A DNA stretch of 64,000 nt from Beta vulgaris subsp. vulgaris (Eukaryota > Streptophyta > Magnoliopsida > Caryophyllales > Amaranthaceae), in NCBI RefSeq assembly GCF_026745355.1, contig NC_079205.1:60440593-60504592 (forward strand). Direction: 5' to 3'. Positions 1-11,230 of the stretch are shown here, piece after piece. Position 1 is the first letter of the stretch, and every line of letters starts with the position of its first letter. Both the position numbers and the translations under genes were made by a program. The notes beneath the pieces are model-generated. The model was not told the DNA's origin. It saw nothing but the letters and a program-made list of their open reading frames with translations, and made no database searches.

Positions 1-394
1 TTACACAAAAGAATCCAAAAGTACAAATTGACTAAAAAAAGAGTTGAGATTTGGATCAAGACAAGTGCAAAATTTAACCCATAAATCATACTTCCTCCGT
101 CCTATTTTACTTCTCGTGTCACTTTCAACATAGAAATTAAGAAAATTATAATTATCATGTACTTATATTGAAAATTATTGTATTTTTTGAAATTACTGAC
201 ACGAAAAAAAAATGTAGTAGCCTAGTACGGCTAGGAGGTCGGTCATTCAAGAGTTCAAAACAAGTGCAAAGTCTAACCCATAAGGCCATAACACAAGTTG
301 AGAAAGAACAATCACAACTTCACAAGTTTACAACTCTAATCATCACTTTTGCCCTTTGATACTACTATTAATCAAGTTACACGATCAGGCAAAT
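1..394. other. Left edge, no gene seen
   Basis: AT-rich sequence with no supportable gene. Around 91-215 there is a 'cttcctccgtcc' arm followed by 'gacacgaaaaaa', which could be a decayed Stowaway-type MITE. I could not pair clean terminal inverted repeats, so I do not call it. Confidence 0.4.
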
Positions 395-970
395 GTCGAA
401 AATTTCCTGACATTAGTATTTCGTTTTGTGTCAAATATAAGTATGAACTATGAAGCGTCGATTAATTGGTAGCTTTCTTCCTCTCTTTGTTATGTTAATC
501 TTCAATCCTTAATCATTTCTCGTCTTCAATTTCCGTAAAATTCCCGAAATTACTGTAATTTTGTTCATAGAGTTGACGAAAAATGCAAAATTAGGGTTTA
601 TAATCCAAATTTCCCCAATTTTCTTCTTGTATCATCCTCTTCACTGTTATTTCCAAATTGAAATGCCTTTTACTTCATTCTACCGTTGTCTCTCTCTCCA
701 GGCAGCTTGATTCTGAGTTAATTCTCTCGATTGCATTTTCTAGGTATTCTTACCAACTGTTGCTACTATTCGTGGCCACGTTGATTTGTGTTGCTCATAT
801 TTTACAAGAGATGCTTACTTATAAATCGGAACTACGATCACTGGGGGAACCATATTTAATACCAAAAATGCTCGACGAGTAGACGAGAAATCTAAAAATT
901 GCTTTTTCGAGGTTCTAAATATAGAAGAGGTTGGGGGAATTCCTTACTTTATAGTTTAAGGACTCTTTAA

Positions 971-1162
971 TCTATGTTACCCAGGATTCGGTACCCACGT
1001 CTAACATGGGTACACGTTCAAGTGTTTGATTCGGCTATTTTGTGAAAGCTCTCAATGATTTTGGCCCAAAATGAAATGTCTAAGAGTTAAGTTATACCAT
1101 GTCCGAGTGTCGAGGATCCGACACGGGTACTTGAAATAAAACGAAGAGTCCAAGTAACATAG
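971..1162. mobile_element. Small MITE in PPR relic A
   Basis: The element has inverted ends ('CTATGTTAC' on the left, 'GTAACATAG' on the right) and is flanked by direct repeats 'tctttaa' at 964-970 and 1163-1169. The corresponding place in unit B (10033-10039) has a single 'tctttaa', an empty site. The interior carries 'gtgtcgaggatccgacacgg', also seen in inverted orientation near 41940-41990, so it is a dispersed family. Superfamily is uncertain; a 7-8-bp duplication would suit hAT. Confidence 0.6.
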
Positions 1163-1189
1163 TCTTTAAAACCTCAATTAATGGCTTTA

Positions 1190-2175
1190 TCCACTGTGGT
1201 GAACTGCCCCTAAGATGTTTGATAGAATTGTAAAGCTTGGTTTCCAACCTAACATTGTTACCTATGGTAGTATGGTGCTATGATCAAAGGGGTTTCTAGC
1301 ACACGCGACAATGCGGGTGCTCTTAGCTCAGGAAGATGGATTAAACCCAATGTTGTCACTTATATCTCCTTAGTTTGAGGTGTCTACAACTTGGCTTTCG
1401 TGTAGAGGCTGAATATATGTTAGATTAGTTGTTGGACAATAATGTTGCACCGGAGTATTGATGAAGCACAAATCATTCTAGACAAGTCATGGTTAAAATT
1501 CAGTACTTGTCTACTCGTTGGTTATTGTTTTTGTAGTCAGATGGAAGATGTAGGTATAGTATCTGATTGCATGACTTGTTACTTTTAATACTACTATACT
1601 AGTATTATTCAGGGACATTGCAAAATTTAGAAAGTTAAGAAACATTGATGAGGCTATTCATTTATTCCGAGAAATGTTTCAGATAGGGATGGCACTGATC
1701 TTGTCACCTGTACTACTCTTATTAATGGACTATGCATAGCCGACACACTCCCTCTTTGCTTGCACACTAACTTCACACGAATCCGAGCTCATGGTGGATA
1801 ATGTTGTCTATTGATATTTCCATCTATGGTATCCTAATGGGAAGCTTGTGTGAGATTGGGAGACTTGAACATGCAGCAAGTTTTTTTTTCCTGATCTTGT
1901 ATTTAGAGGGATTCAACCTCATAATAGAATGTATACGATATTGATTAAAGTTTGTGCAAGAAAGGGCTCATGGGTGAAGCTATTTTATTGTTGAGCAAAA
2001 TGGAGGAAGATGGTTGCTTCCCTGATGATTGTACCTATAAACGATCATTAGAGGATAATTTTTCAATTATGAATTATCAAAAGCATCATCTTATTGGGAT
2101 CTTGTGGTTAGCAAGGGATCTGAAGCTGATGCCGGCACTTTTGCATACTTGTCGGCCTGACCTCTTCTGGTAACT
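1190..2175 (+). pseudogene. PPR gene relic A (Rf-like PPR repeats)
   Basis: Scattered pieces of pentatricopeptide repeats are readable in different frames: a 'NPNVVTY'-type piece near 1340, 'TTLINGLC' near 1715 and 'CRKGLMGEAILLLSKMEEDG' around 1951-2010. They are broken by many stops and indels. PPR proteins bind organellar RNA, and the 'GLCRKG..A..LL.KM' pattern is that of P-class, restorer-like PPRs. No intact frame survives. A 5' leader-like stretch with 'aaattagggttta' lies near 588-601. The same relic occurs in unit B, so the gene was part of the duplicated block. Confidence 0.7.
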
Positions 2176-4080
2176 TAAGTGACTCATCTATGGACCAAGT
2201 TTATCAAATCACTTGATTAAGATGATTGCAGCTATGAAGAGATTTTGAAGCTCTGCTAATCAAGAATTCTGCTTCAAATCCAAGTAAGCATTCTATATGA
2301 GGAGTCAGGTGTTACAGATGACTGATTTTTGCATAGTTTGTACTTAATTACATGTATGTGATTCCTGCTTACATTTTCTTTGAGCTGATTTGAGCTTGCT
2401 GACATGTTATTTTGTGACCTTTGTTTCTCTTACTTGGTTTATTGTTGCTTCCATTGATCTTTTGTCAGAATAGTTTCTGGAAAAGGCTCAATAATTCTGG
2501 ATGTACATTTCTAGATCCATCTTTTGAACTGTGGAGACGTCAATTGGGCTGAAATTTAGTTACAGATCCCCCTGTTATGTTTCTACTAGTCAAACTACAA
2601 CTTGTTGGATTTGGCAAATAATGGGGATTCGGCACCCGAAACTGATACTATCCCATTTTAAGACCCCAATATCATCTAAAAGATCAGTAAAAAGGGTAAT
2701 AACTCACCACCATAACTTCATAAGACTATTAGAGGCATTTATCCTGGTAAAAGCTGACCCGAACATTCAACCAGACCAGACCTAATCAGAAATAAAGGCC
2801 GTTGATGGTTAGATACCATCTTGGATTCTTCATTTGAGATTGTGGCAAAGACATCGCCAAGAGTGAGTTCAAGAAATTAAATTTGCATTAGAGGTTCTTT
2901 TTTTGGTTGTAGTGCTATAAGGTCCAATTAACTGTTGGTATATTAGTGCTGTTATGTGGTGGGCTTAACTGTGGCTTTTTAGTATTATTGGTGAGTGTTT
3001 ACAGTTCAATGGCAGTTAAAGAAACAGGAGGAAGGATTGGAGAATGCTTTCTTTTCATCTACTTATGGTTTTCTTACATCAGCGAACATAATGTACGTAC
3101 GTGTTTTATGTATCACAAAATCCATTACGAGATGGGTCTCACCACAATATTTTTGTGAGATCACTTGGACTTCTTTAATAAGGATCTTATTGGCAGTGCA
3201 AGCTCCACCAACTAACTTCATCTGTAGTAACTATTTTTTTTAGTTTTCTCCTTTTATATAGATCTTCCTAGGTTTATTATATGCCTTCCTAATAGATATT
3301 TTCCTAGGTTTCTAATAAATTATTATTGGTTGTAGTAGCTAGATGTAGGTTTGGACTTTTATACTTAGGTGGGTAGGTCTTTACAAGATTATTTAAAGAT
3401 TAATGTCTAACCAGCACTTCTGCTAGTATGATTGTATGAATAGACACTCACATTGTAGGTCATTATAATGTGCACTAAATCACTGCAAAATAGTGCTATA
3501 TCCAATTAAGTTGCTTTCCATGAAACAAACTAATCTTTCTTGGCAGGAGAGATAAAGTTCAATTGAGTAGATAACTTGTTAGTGTATTCTGATGAGCGAT
3601 TTATATTGAAAAGGATAATCCTTCATTGTAATCCAATTTGTAATGAGCGGTTTATATGTTACTCGAAATCCTTTTGCACTATTCATACACTTCACTTTTA
3701 TTATCATTTGTGATTTATACGTAAGAAACTGGGATCTTGTTAACAATAAAAATCGTCTAAGTTGGTATATGAATAGTGCAAAATGTGGTTAAAAAAGAAT
3801 GGAGGGAGACAGGGAGTATGAGTACATTTTGCTGAAATAGTTGATTTTGTAGGAGATAGTGCATTGTTTTTTGTTTGAATGAGAGAATGGGTCGGACACT
3901 GATTTTTAAGTTTTAGGGAAGAAATATATAATGAAAATATTAATGAACCGTTTCTAATTATGGAAGTGTGAAGTGTATTATGAACCGGGATAAGGAACGC
4001 GTAAAGCGTATTCTAGTAGAATGGGAGTAGCACTTTAGTAGGAAAGATGTACTAGTATTATAGAACTTGGCTAATTAGTA
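2176..4080. other. PPR-WAK intergenic region, unit A
   Basis: No gene recognised. The sequence aligns loosely with 11230-12640 of unit B (for example 'ctgattttttgcatagtttgt' near 2320 and its partner near 11330). At 3690-3830 an inverted pair ('actattcatac' and 'gaatagtgcaaaatg', then 'ggagggagacagggagta') looks like one arm of another degraded MITE whose left end I could not fix. Confidence 0.4.
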
Positions 4081-4364
4081 CTCCCTCCGTCTTTTTTTAT
4101 TTGCTACATTTTGCCATTTAGGGGTGTTTCAATTTATTTGCTACATTTGCAAATATTTCCATATATAGTACATAGGTCCCACACTTTATTTACAAATTTG
4201 CCATCACTCCCTTCTTGATTTTGTAAATATTTCCATATATAATACATAGGTCCCACAATTTACCTATTTGCTTTTTTGTTAATTCCATTTATGTCAATGA
4301 TCCCCACTCCCTCCTTGGTCTTTGTGAAAAAGTGCTTGTAGCAAATAAAAAAAGACGGAGGGAG
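4081..4364. mobile_element. Stowaway-type MITE, TA target duplication
   Basis: 284 bp with nearly perfect ~28-bp terminal inverted repeats beginning CTCCCTCCGTC, flanked by TA at 4079-4080 and 4365-4366. Unit B carries the empty site with a single TA at 12642-12643 ('ctaacaag-TA-ttatataag'), so insertion followed the duplication. It lies about 600 bp upstream of the first WAK-like gene. Confidence 0.85.
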
Positions 4365-4959
4365 TACTACATATGAAAAAGTTATTTTGGACCACAAGAA
4401 TTTTGGTTAGTGGTTGTTAATAATGCACTTTTGTCTAAATATTATGGTAATAATCATACTTACTTTCTGCCTTTAATTTTTAATTTACAAAAAGCAGACT
4501 CAATGAGAAGCTATGCCATTGGACTATGACCTTGTGCAGATTGGCTTGTTGGAGAATAGAAGTATAAATGATTTCATGTTAGTGCTCTAAGTGACCTTTA
4601 TTATCAAAATTATCTTTGTTTCTTCTATAACTAAATACTAGTATATTCATAAACATGTTGCTTTTCCCACCCATTTAATATTCTTTGGTTTTGGATTAAT
4701 ATAAAGTACATTGAAGTGGCTAATTTAAAAATGTCTATGTTTCTAATAGTCAAGTAGTAGACCTTCCGGATGCTTTGAATTAGAAATCTATTATAAATGT
4801 TGGCGCTGATGTTTATACCGGTGAGTTTATATTTACCCATCGTGTATCGTCTGTATGGCATCAATATGTATAATTTCTTGCTCTTGACAATGTCTGTTTT
4901 TTCTTTTTCCCCATACAAATATCTTCTTCTGTAGTCGCATAGATGCTTCTCTACGTACA
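4365..4959. other. Upstream region of WAK-like gene 1
   Basis: No gene. Collinear with 12644-13240, the upstream region of WAK-like gene 2; shared words include 'attggcttgttg' and 'aaaattatctt'. It is the presumed promoter, but no TATA box stands out confidently. Confidence 0.45.
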
Positions 4960-7477
4960 ATGTCCAAAAGAAATTTATTGTCTCTGACATTGCTTCTGCT
5001 TGCTTTTCCATGTCTAATGCGAGCCTCTTTCTCTCAGTCACAACCAACCACCATGCTTACTGCTGCCACCAATACTACACTGTCTGGATGCCCACGCGAA
5101 TGTGGGAATGTAACAATCCCCTATCCTTTTGGCATCGGGAGAGGCTGTTCCTTGGGTTATAACTATGTTATAGTCTGTGACATACAAAATAATTTCTCGG
5201 TACCTAGACTTCCTGGTAGACAGGTTCTTGATATATCCGATACTCAGTTGATAATTACAGCCCGTCCTGCTGCTGCTTCTTGCGAGTCTGCTCTAACAGA
5301 ATCAGGTGATCATAACACCTGGAACAACGTAAGTCTGGCAGGGCTACCTTATGCCGTGTCATCCACCTCCAACAAGTTTGTGGTCACTGGTTGCCATCAC
5401 TATGGATTGATCGAGGCACAAACAATTAGTGGCCGGGAAGTTACTAGCTGTGTCGCCTTGTGTACTAGAGAAGAGGATTTACTTAATGAGATGTGTTCTG
5501 GGATTGGTTGCTGTGAAGCTCCTATTCCAAAGGGCTTACGAGTCTGGAATACTAGCCTAGAAAAGATATATTACAACACTAGTATGTCATCAGGGAATTG
5601 CACCTATGCTTTCATACTCGAAAAATCTACCTTAAAATATAGGGGGTTCCAAGATGCTGGACCTCTGAAAAGCGTGCCTCTGGTACTTGACTGGTTTATT
5701 CCTGATGAGCTGTGTAAAAATGCTCAGAAGAACTCAACTACATTTGTATGCTAAGAGAATACAACCTGCATTGATCTTGATCATGTTCTCGGAGTTGTAG
5801 GATATCGATGCCAATGTCTTCATGGGTATCAGGGTAATCCTTATCTTAGTCCAGGGTGTACAGGTTAGCATAATCACCCTCTCTAATTACATGCTATTAT
5901 TTTGTTTGACAACTAGGAAATTCAGATCATATCATGTGACCCCATATGACTATTGCTATCTCTTTTTTCAGATATTGATGAGTGTGCTGGGGCTAATAAT
6001 CCTTGTTCTGGCACTTGTGTCAATATTCCAGGTAGCTATGAGTGTCATTGCTCAACTGGTTATTTTGGTGATGGCAGGAAAGAGGGAACTGGTTGTCGTG
6101 CTAACAATTTGAAATTGTTCTTTGGTCTTGGTAAATCTTTCAAAGCAGTACTTGTTAGTTTGGTCATGTAACACAATAAGCGGAGATAGTTATATTAGTT
6201 GTTTGCCTAGAATAACTTGGTTACGATGCTTGAACATTATTGTGGAATGGAAGTAATAAAAAACTGCCTTGTTGAAACATTGTCTGTGCTCTGCAGGACT
6301 TGGCTTAGGCTTGGGATCTATACTTTTCTTGCTCAGTGGGTTTTGGCTTTTCATTTTAGCTCGAAGGAGGAGGGAGATAATGGAAAGAGCTAAAAACTTT
6401 AAACAAAATGGTGGTTATTTGTTGCGACAGCAAATGTCATCCAAGGATGGTATGATAGAAAAAACAAGAATTTTCACTGCTGATGAGCTAGAGAAAGCTA
6501 CTGATAATTTCAATGAAGACAGAGTTCTTGGTCAGGGAGGTCAAGGTACAGTTTATAAAGGTATGTTGAGTGATGGAAATATTGTTGCCATAAAAAAGTC
6601 CAAGATAGGAGATCAAAGCCAGTTGGGTCAATTTATCAATGAGGTGGTTATTCTGTCCCAAATCAACCATAGAAATATAGTCAAGCTATTAGGATGTTGT
6701 TTGGAGACACAAGTTCCTCTGCTAGTCTATGAATTTGTTCCAAACGGGACTCTTTCTAAGTGTATCCATGATCCTAGTGAAGATTTCCCGGTTACATGGG
6801 AAATACGGTTACATATTGCTATAGAATTAGCCGGAGCTCTTTCTTACTTGCACTCTGCAACCTCACAGCCTATTTTCCATAGAGATGTCAAATCCACCAA
6901 TATACTTCTTGATGCGAAATACAGAGCTAAACTATCAGATTTTGGAACATCAAGATCTATTGCTACTGATGAAATTCATTTAACCACTTGTGTTCAAGGC
7001 ACATTTGGATATCTAGATCCTGAATACTTTCGATCACACCAATTCACTGACAAGAGTGATGTTTACAGCTTTGGGGTGGTTCTTGTGGAGCTTTTGACAG
7101 GGTCAAAGGCTATTCGTCGAACTGACTCTCTTCGCGGACAGAGCCTAGTGTGGTGGTTTTTGTCCGCTATGGAAAATTTGCGCTTGTATGATATATTGGC
7201 TGTCCGAGTTGCAAAAGAGGGTAAGAAAGAAAGCATCCTTACCACCGCCAATCTTGCTAAGCAGTGTTTGAACATGGATGGGAAAGAAAGGCCAACAATG
7301 AGAGAAGTTGCTTTACAGTTGGAGGTCATCAGTAGACTGGAAGATGTGCCTATTTCACTTCAAAACACTCAGCCAGAAGCTGGTGTGCAGAAATTCACAG
7401 AAATTGAAGTGAGTAGAAGTGATAGTCTATTGCCTCCCTGTTCATCTTACACAGAAGAAGATAGTTCTTTACCTTGA
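4960..7477 (+). pseudogene. WAK-like receptor kinase 1 with premature stop in exon 1
   Basis: Three exons by GT/AG and frame: 4960-5863, 5972-6130, 6297-7477 (748 codons). Exon 1 encodes a signal peptide and a GUB_WAK galacturonan-binding domain (cysteines in 'GCPRECGN', then '[11 protein letters not shown]'). Exon 2 encodes a calcium-binding EGF module starting 'DIDEC'. Exon 3 encodes a membrane segment (about 355-380), '[13 protein letters not shown]', 'VAIKK', '[12 protein letters not shown]', 'DFGTSRS' and '[11 protein letters not shown]', so the kinase would be active. Codon 265 (5752-5754) is TAA where paralogue 2 has CAA, a single C-to-T change. All remaining codons are open, so the lesion looks recent or polymorphic. 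As read, the product is a 264-residue secreted pectin-binding ectodomain with no EGF, anchor or kinase. Upstream exon 1 and splice sites are otherwise normal. WAK family assignment is firm; loss of function is inferred. Confidence 0.85.
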
Positions 7478-9712
7478 ATTGGATCTGTCACCTCTATATA
7501 TTCCACACTAATTTATCAAAAAGGGCCAACAACCATACATAAGTTACTGTGAACGTAGATATCACGAGCTAGAGTTTTCTGTACTTCCTTTCGCTTGTAG
7601 AGTTGTAGTTCTGCAATTTCCACTTATTAGTTGTCATTGGCATACACATTTAGACTGTTATTACGCAGCTGTATGGGCTAAGGCTGGGTTTTGGTTTGGT
7701 TTCGTTTTGGCGTGTAGTAAGTGTCTAAGTGGGGTGAGTGTAATTTTCTTTCCTGTATTGATCTTGTACATTCTGTCAAATTAAGAAGGCAGTGCCATAG
7801 TTGCTGTAATTGCTGATACAGGGATAATCTCAGTTTCATTACCAACCCCCCAAAAAAGAACTTGGGCTCAGCAAAACCATCGGAACTTGGATACTGTAGA
7901 CATATGTAATTGTTTTTTTTTTCCGACATCGTGACATATGTAATTGCTGATACAGGGAAATGGTGTAACTAGCTCTGTTTTGTGCTCAAGTACATGCTCA
8001 TAATCCATCAGGTGAAGATCATGATTTTGCTGGTGAATCAGTTTGCAGTGTGATGGGAGTAAAGGCTCAAATTGTCTATCGTCTTCTTTTTAACTTCCCC
8101 TACACATTTCTTATCCAAAAATTCTAAAAGAAATCCACTACACATGTAACAAGACTCCTTCTAAGCTCTGACCCCTAAGAGGTAGCTCATCTTGAACGGC
8201 TTTAGAGTTTAAATGATGTGTGCTTACAGCAGGTCAGAAAAGAAATTTTACATATTAATTGAGAAACTTTATTGCACGAATGATATTGTCAAATGTACAC
8301 GAGGATCAAAGAGAGAAGAGAGAGGCAAAAAAATTTCGTTGTGCTATGAGAGCGAAAAAGAAATATATTGCCAAAAACGTCAACGTTGCAACTTGCGAGA
8401 ACTTTATTAAATGCAAAACATTGCAATTATTAAAAAATGAAAAAATTATTAAGCACTTAGATGTCTAAGTAATATAGTTTTTATCCGAAAGTCGATTATA
8501 CAATCAAATGTGTGATTTACGTGATTCTATCGTTAATTTTAAATTTGACTTATTACATTTAATATGATAAACCCTGATTTCACGTGATTGAAACTGACTA
8601 GGGATAATACTTTTTATTTATCTAAGTTAATAGATTTGTAAAGCATTACACTCCAATAGATTGGGATTTAAACAATAACTAGAAAGAATGGGAAAAATTC
8701 TATATAGAGTACTGGAAGATTCCATGATTTGAAGCCTTTTTGTCATGATATCTACAATTTTGTTAGCCTCTCGTCTATAGTGTAGGATCTTCAACTTATG
8801 AAGTCTCGAATTTGGAATCCTTACTTATAGATGGGGAAGGTGGGATGTATTTTGGATTCTTTCAAGGATGAATTCTTGAAAGGGGAGAGATAAGCGCTCA
8901 AGGGACCATTTGTTATGGCTAACATTGTCAAGAACAATTTTCATAGTTTGGACTTTGGAATTTATGAGTGGGCTTTCAACTAAACCATGAATGAGCCAAA
9001 TTCGTGGCCAATTTTATTTTCAAAAGCTAATATCCTTCTCATCACCCAAAATCCACGTCTGTGACATGCTCTTGGGCTAGATTAATCTCAACTTGAAAAA
9101 GTGTCTATCCTAATTTAGCCATAAAAGATTTATTCATGAGGATTTTGACTTAAAATAGTGCACAAGCCGAATCATGTTAGTCCACGTGACAAATCAATGA
9201 GCCTTTTGCCAGCCAGACATGCAACAGATCACGAAAAAATGATGCAGGATTATGCTCGTGTTAATAAAAGAGGGCACAAGCACAACACGATACATGTGAC
9301 ATATTGCTTGATACCCCTTAAGAATAATTTGTTATTTACCTTTTTGATTGAGAATTAGCAGGCCAAGAAGCGAATTGGCCAGTCGTACTCATGTCGAACT
9401 CGAGTTAAAAGGTAAGACGACGTCCACGAGCGTCTCATAGCCCAACAATTGAGTTTTCACATCAGGCTTAACTAGTTTCAAGTTCATGCTAAATCGAGCC
9501 AAAGTTGGGTCAGCGATCAGACCACGGTAGTCCTCGTGGCTCGTGACGCCCCGACCATGCACAAGCACAACCCTTTTTGACTTCTTATAAAGTTATTGCA
9601 ACTTTTCAACTTGCAAGTCCTCTCTTGGGTAAAAGGCAAACTGGCAAATGGATCTTTGTCTTCCCCCTGACACGATTTTCCCAATTTCTAATCACGATTT
9701 TCCGATCAGAAC
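7478..9712. other. Intergenic region between duplication units
   Basis: 7478-8010 is the 3' flank of the WAK-like gene and matches 15690-16270. From about 8010 to 9712 I see no gene. Short open frames near 8213-8470 and 9158-9360 have no family signature. The stretch 9360-9560 is locally GC-richer and may be an old repeat, but I do not recognise it. Confidence 0.4.
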
Positions 9713-10079
9713 AAATGTCGAAATATATCCTGACACTAATATTTCTTTGCGCCAAACGTAAGAATGAAGCGTCGATAATTTGGTAGCTTTTTCTACCCTC
9801 TTTCTTATATTAATCTTCCATTCCCTTTAATTTCTCATCGAAACATTACTGTAATTTTGTACATAGATTTGACGCCATTGATGATCCTCACCTGTTTATT
9901 TACCATGTGACGAAGACAATTTTGCAAAATTAGGGTTTTCCAATCTCAATTTTCCCCCTTTATCTCTTCCGCCAAATGAATTCCTTTGTGCAAAACACTT
10001 AACTTGTATAGAGATACCCCTTCAGTGTGTTATCTTTAATTCATTACTTAATTGCTTTATCCTCTGTTAAATTGTTGGA

Positions 10080-11230
10080 TAAAATTGTAAAGCAGGTTTC
10101 CAACCTACTATTGTTACCAATGGTGCTATGGTTAAAGGGTTTTATAGGATAGGCGACAATGCGGGTGTTCTTAACTTACTTAGGAAGATGCAATGTAGTT
10201 ATGATACGCCTGATCATGTTATGTATAGCACGATTATCGATAGTCTTTGTAAGGATAGGATGCTAAAAGAGGCCATGGACTTGCTTTCGCTACGAAAAGC
10301 GAGTGCGTTGAACCCAATGTTGTTACTTATACCTTCTTGGTTCTAGGCCCCTGTCATTCTGGCTTTCGAGTAGTGGCTAAAAGTTATGTTAGATGAGATG
10401 TTGGACAGTAATGTTGCACACTTGCAATGATACTCCTACCTTCAACATGCTGCTGGACAGTATTGAATACCTCAAATGAAAAGGGGGGTATTGATGAAGC
10501 ACAAACCGGTTTCACACTTCATGATTGAGAGAGGTGAGGCTCCAGACAGCATTACTTACAGTGCAGTACTCGATGGTCATTGTTTGCGTGGCCAGATAGA
10601 TAGAAGATGCTGAGAAACTACTTGATCTCATGGTCTAAAATGGCTGTGAGCCTAATGTTGTAAGTTTCAGTACTATAATTACTGGATATTCCAAAACTAG
10701 AAACATTGAGAAGGCCTTCATTTATTTCAACAAATAATTCAGAATGGGAAGACACCTGAATTTGTCACTTGTTCTACTCTTATTGATGGACTGTGCAAAG
10801 CGAATGGAATGCTGTCACGTATGCTTCATTGCTTGATGGCGTATGCCTAATTTTTCTGCTTGATGATGCAGTGCATGGAGGATAACGGTGTCGAGCCTGA
10901 TATCATCATCTGTGGTCTCCTAATGGATAGTTTGTGTGAGGCCGGATGACTTGAACATACAGCAAAATTTGGCTCTGATATTGTATTGAAGGGCTGCAAC
11001 CTGATTATGATATACATGATATTGGTTAAAGGCTTTTGCTAGAAAGGGCACACGGGTGAAGCTATTCAATTGTTGAGTAAAATGGAGAAAGACAGTTGCT
11101 CCCTTGATGATAATGTTTATGATTCAATCATCAGAAATGACTTGTGAAAGGCATTATACTAATATGATCTCATGGTGAGCAAGGGATTGGAGGCTGATGC
11201 TGACACTTTTCTGTCTTTTGGTAAGTTAAG
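10080..11230 (+). pseudogene. PPR gene relic B (Rf-like PPR repeats)
   Basis: Better preserved than relic A. At 10128-10300 the plus strand reads 'MVKGFYRIGDNAGVLNLL' and then 'DHVMYSTIIDSLCKDRML', typical P-class PPR helices. Further repeats follow in shifting frames near 10540-10800 and 10990-11130 ('KGHTGEAIQLLSKMEKD'). Multiple stops and frameshifts make it non-coding. The leader with 'gcaaaattagggtttt' lies at 9924-9940. Confidence 0.75.

Larger units (their letters stand above)
395..8010. repeat. Segmental duplication unit A (PPR relic + WAK-like gene)
   Basis: This block aligns by eye with 9713-16270. The pairing starts at 'atgtcgaaa..tcctgacatta' (393 and 9713) and continues through the PPR relic, the WAK upstream region, the WAK gene and its 3' flank; 'ggcagtgccat' is at about 7790 and 16071. 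Unit A is longer largely because of insertions: a MITE at 4081-4364 and a small element at 971-1162 are both absent at the matching positions of unit B. Flanks have diverged substantially, while the kinase exon is nearly identical between units. Confidence 0.8.

Noticed and set aside
4631..5047. Minus-strand 138-codon open frame overlapping the WAK-like 1 start
   Set aside because: Antisense to the signal peptide exon and upstream region, low complexity, no family signature.
7063..7329. Minus-strand 88-codon frame repeated at 15351-15617
   Set aside because: Antisense mirror of the conserved kinase exon; conservation is explained by the plus-strand protein.
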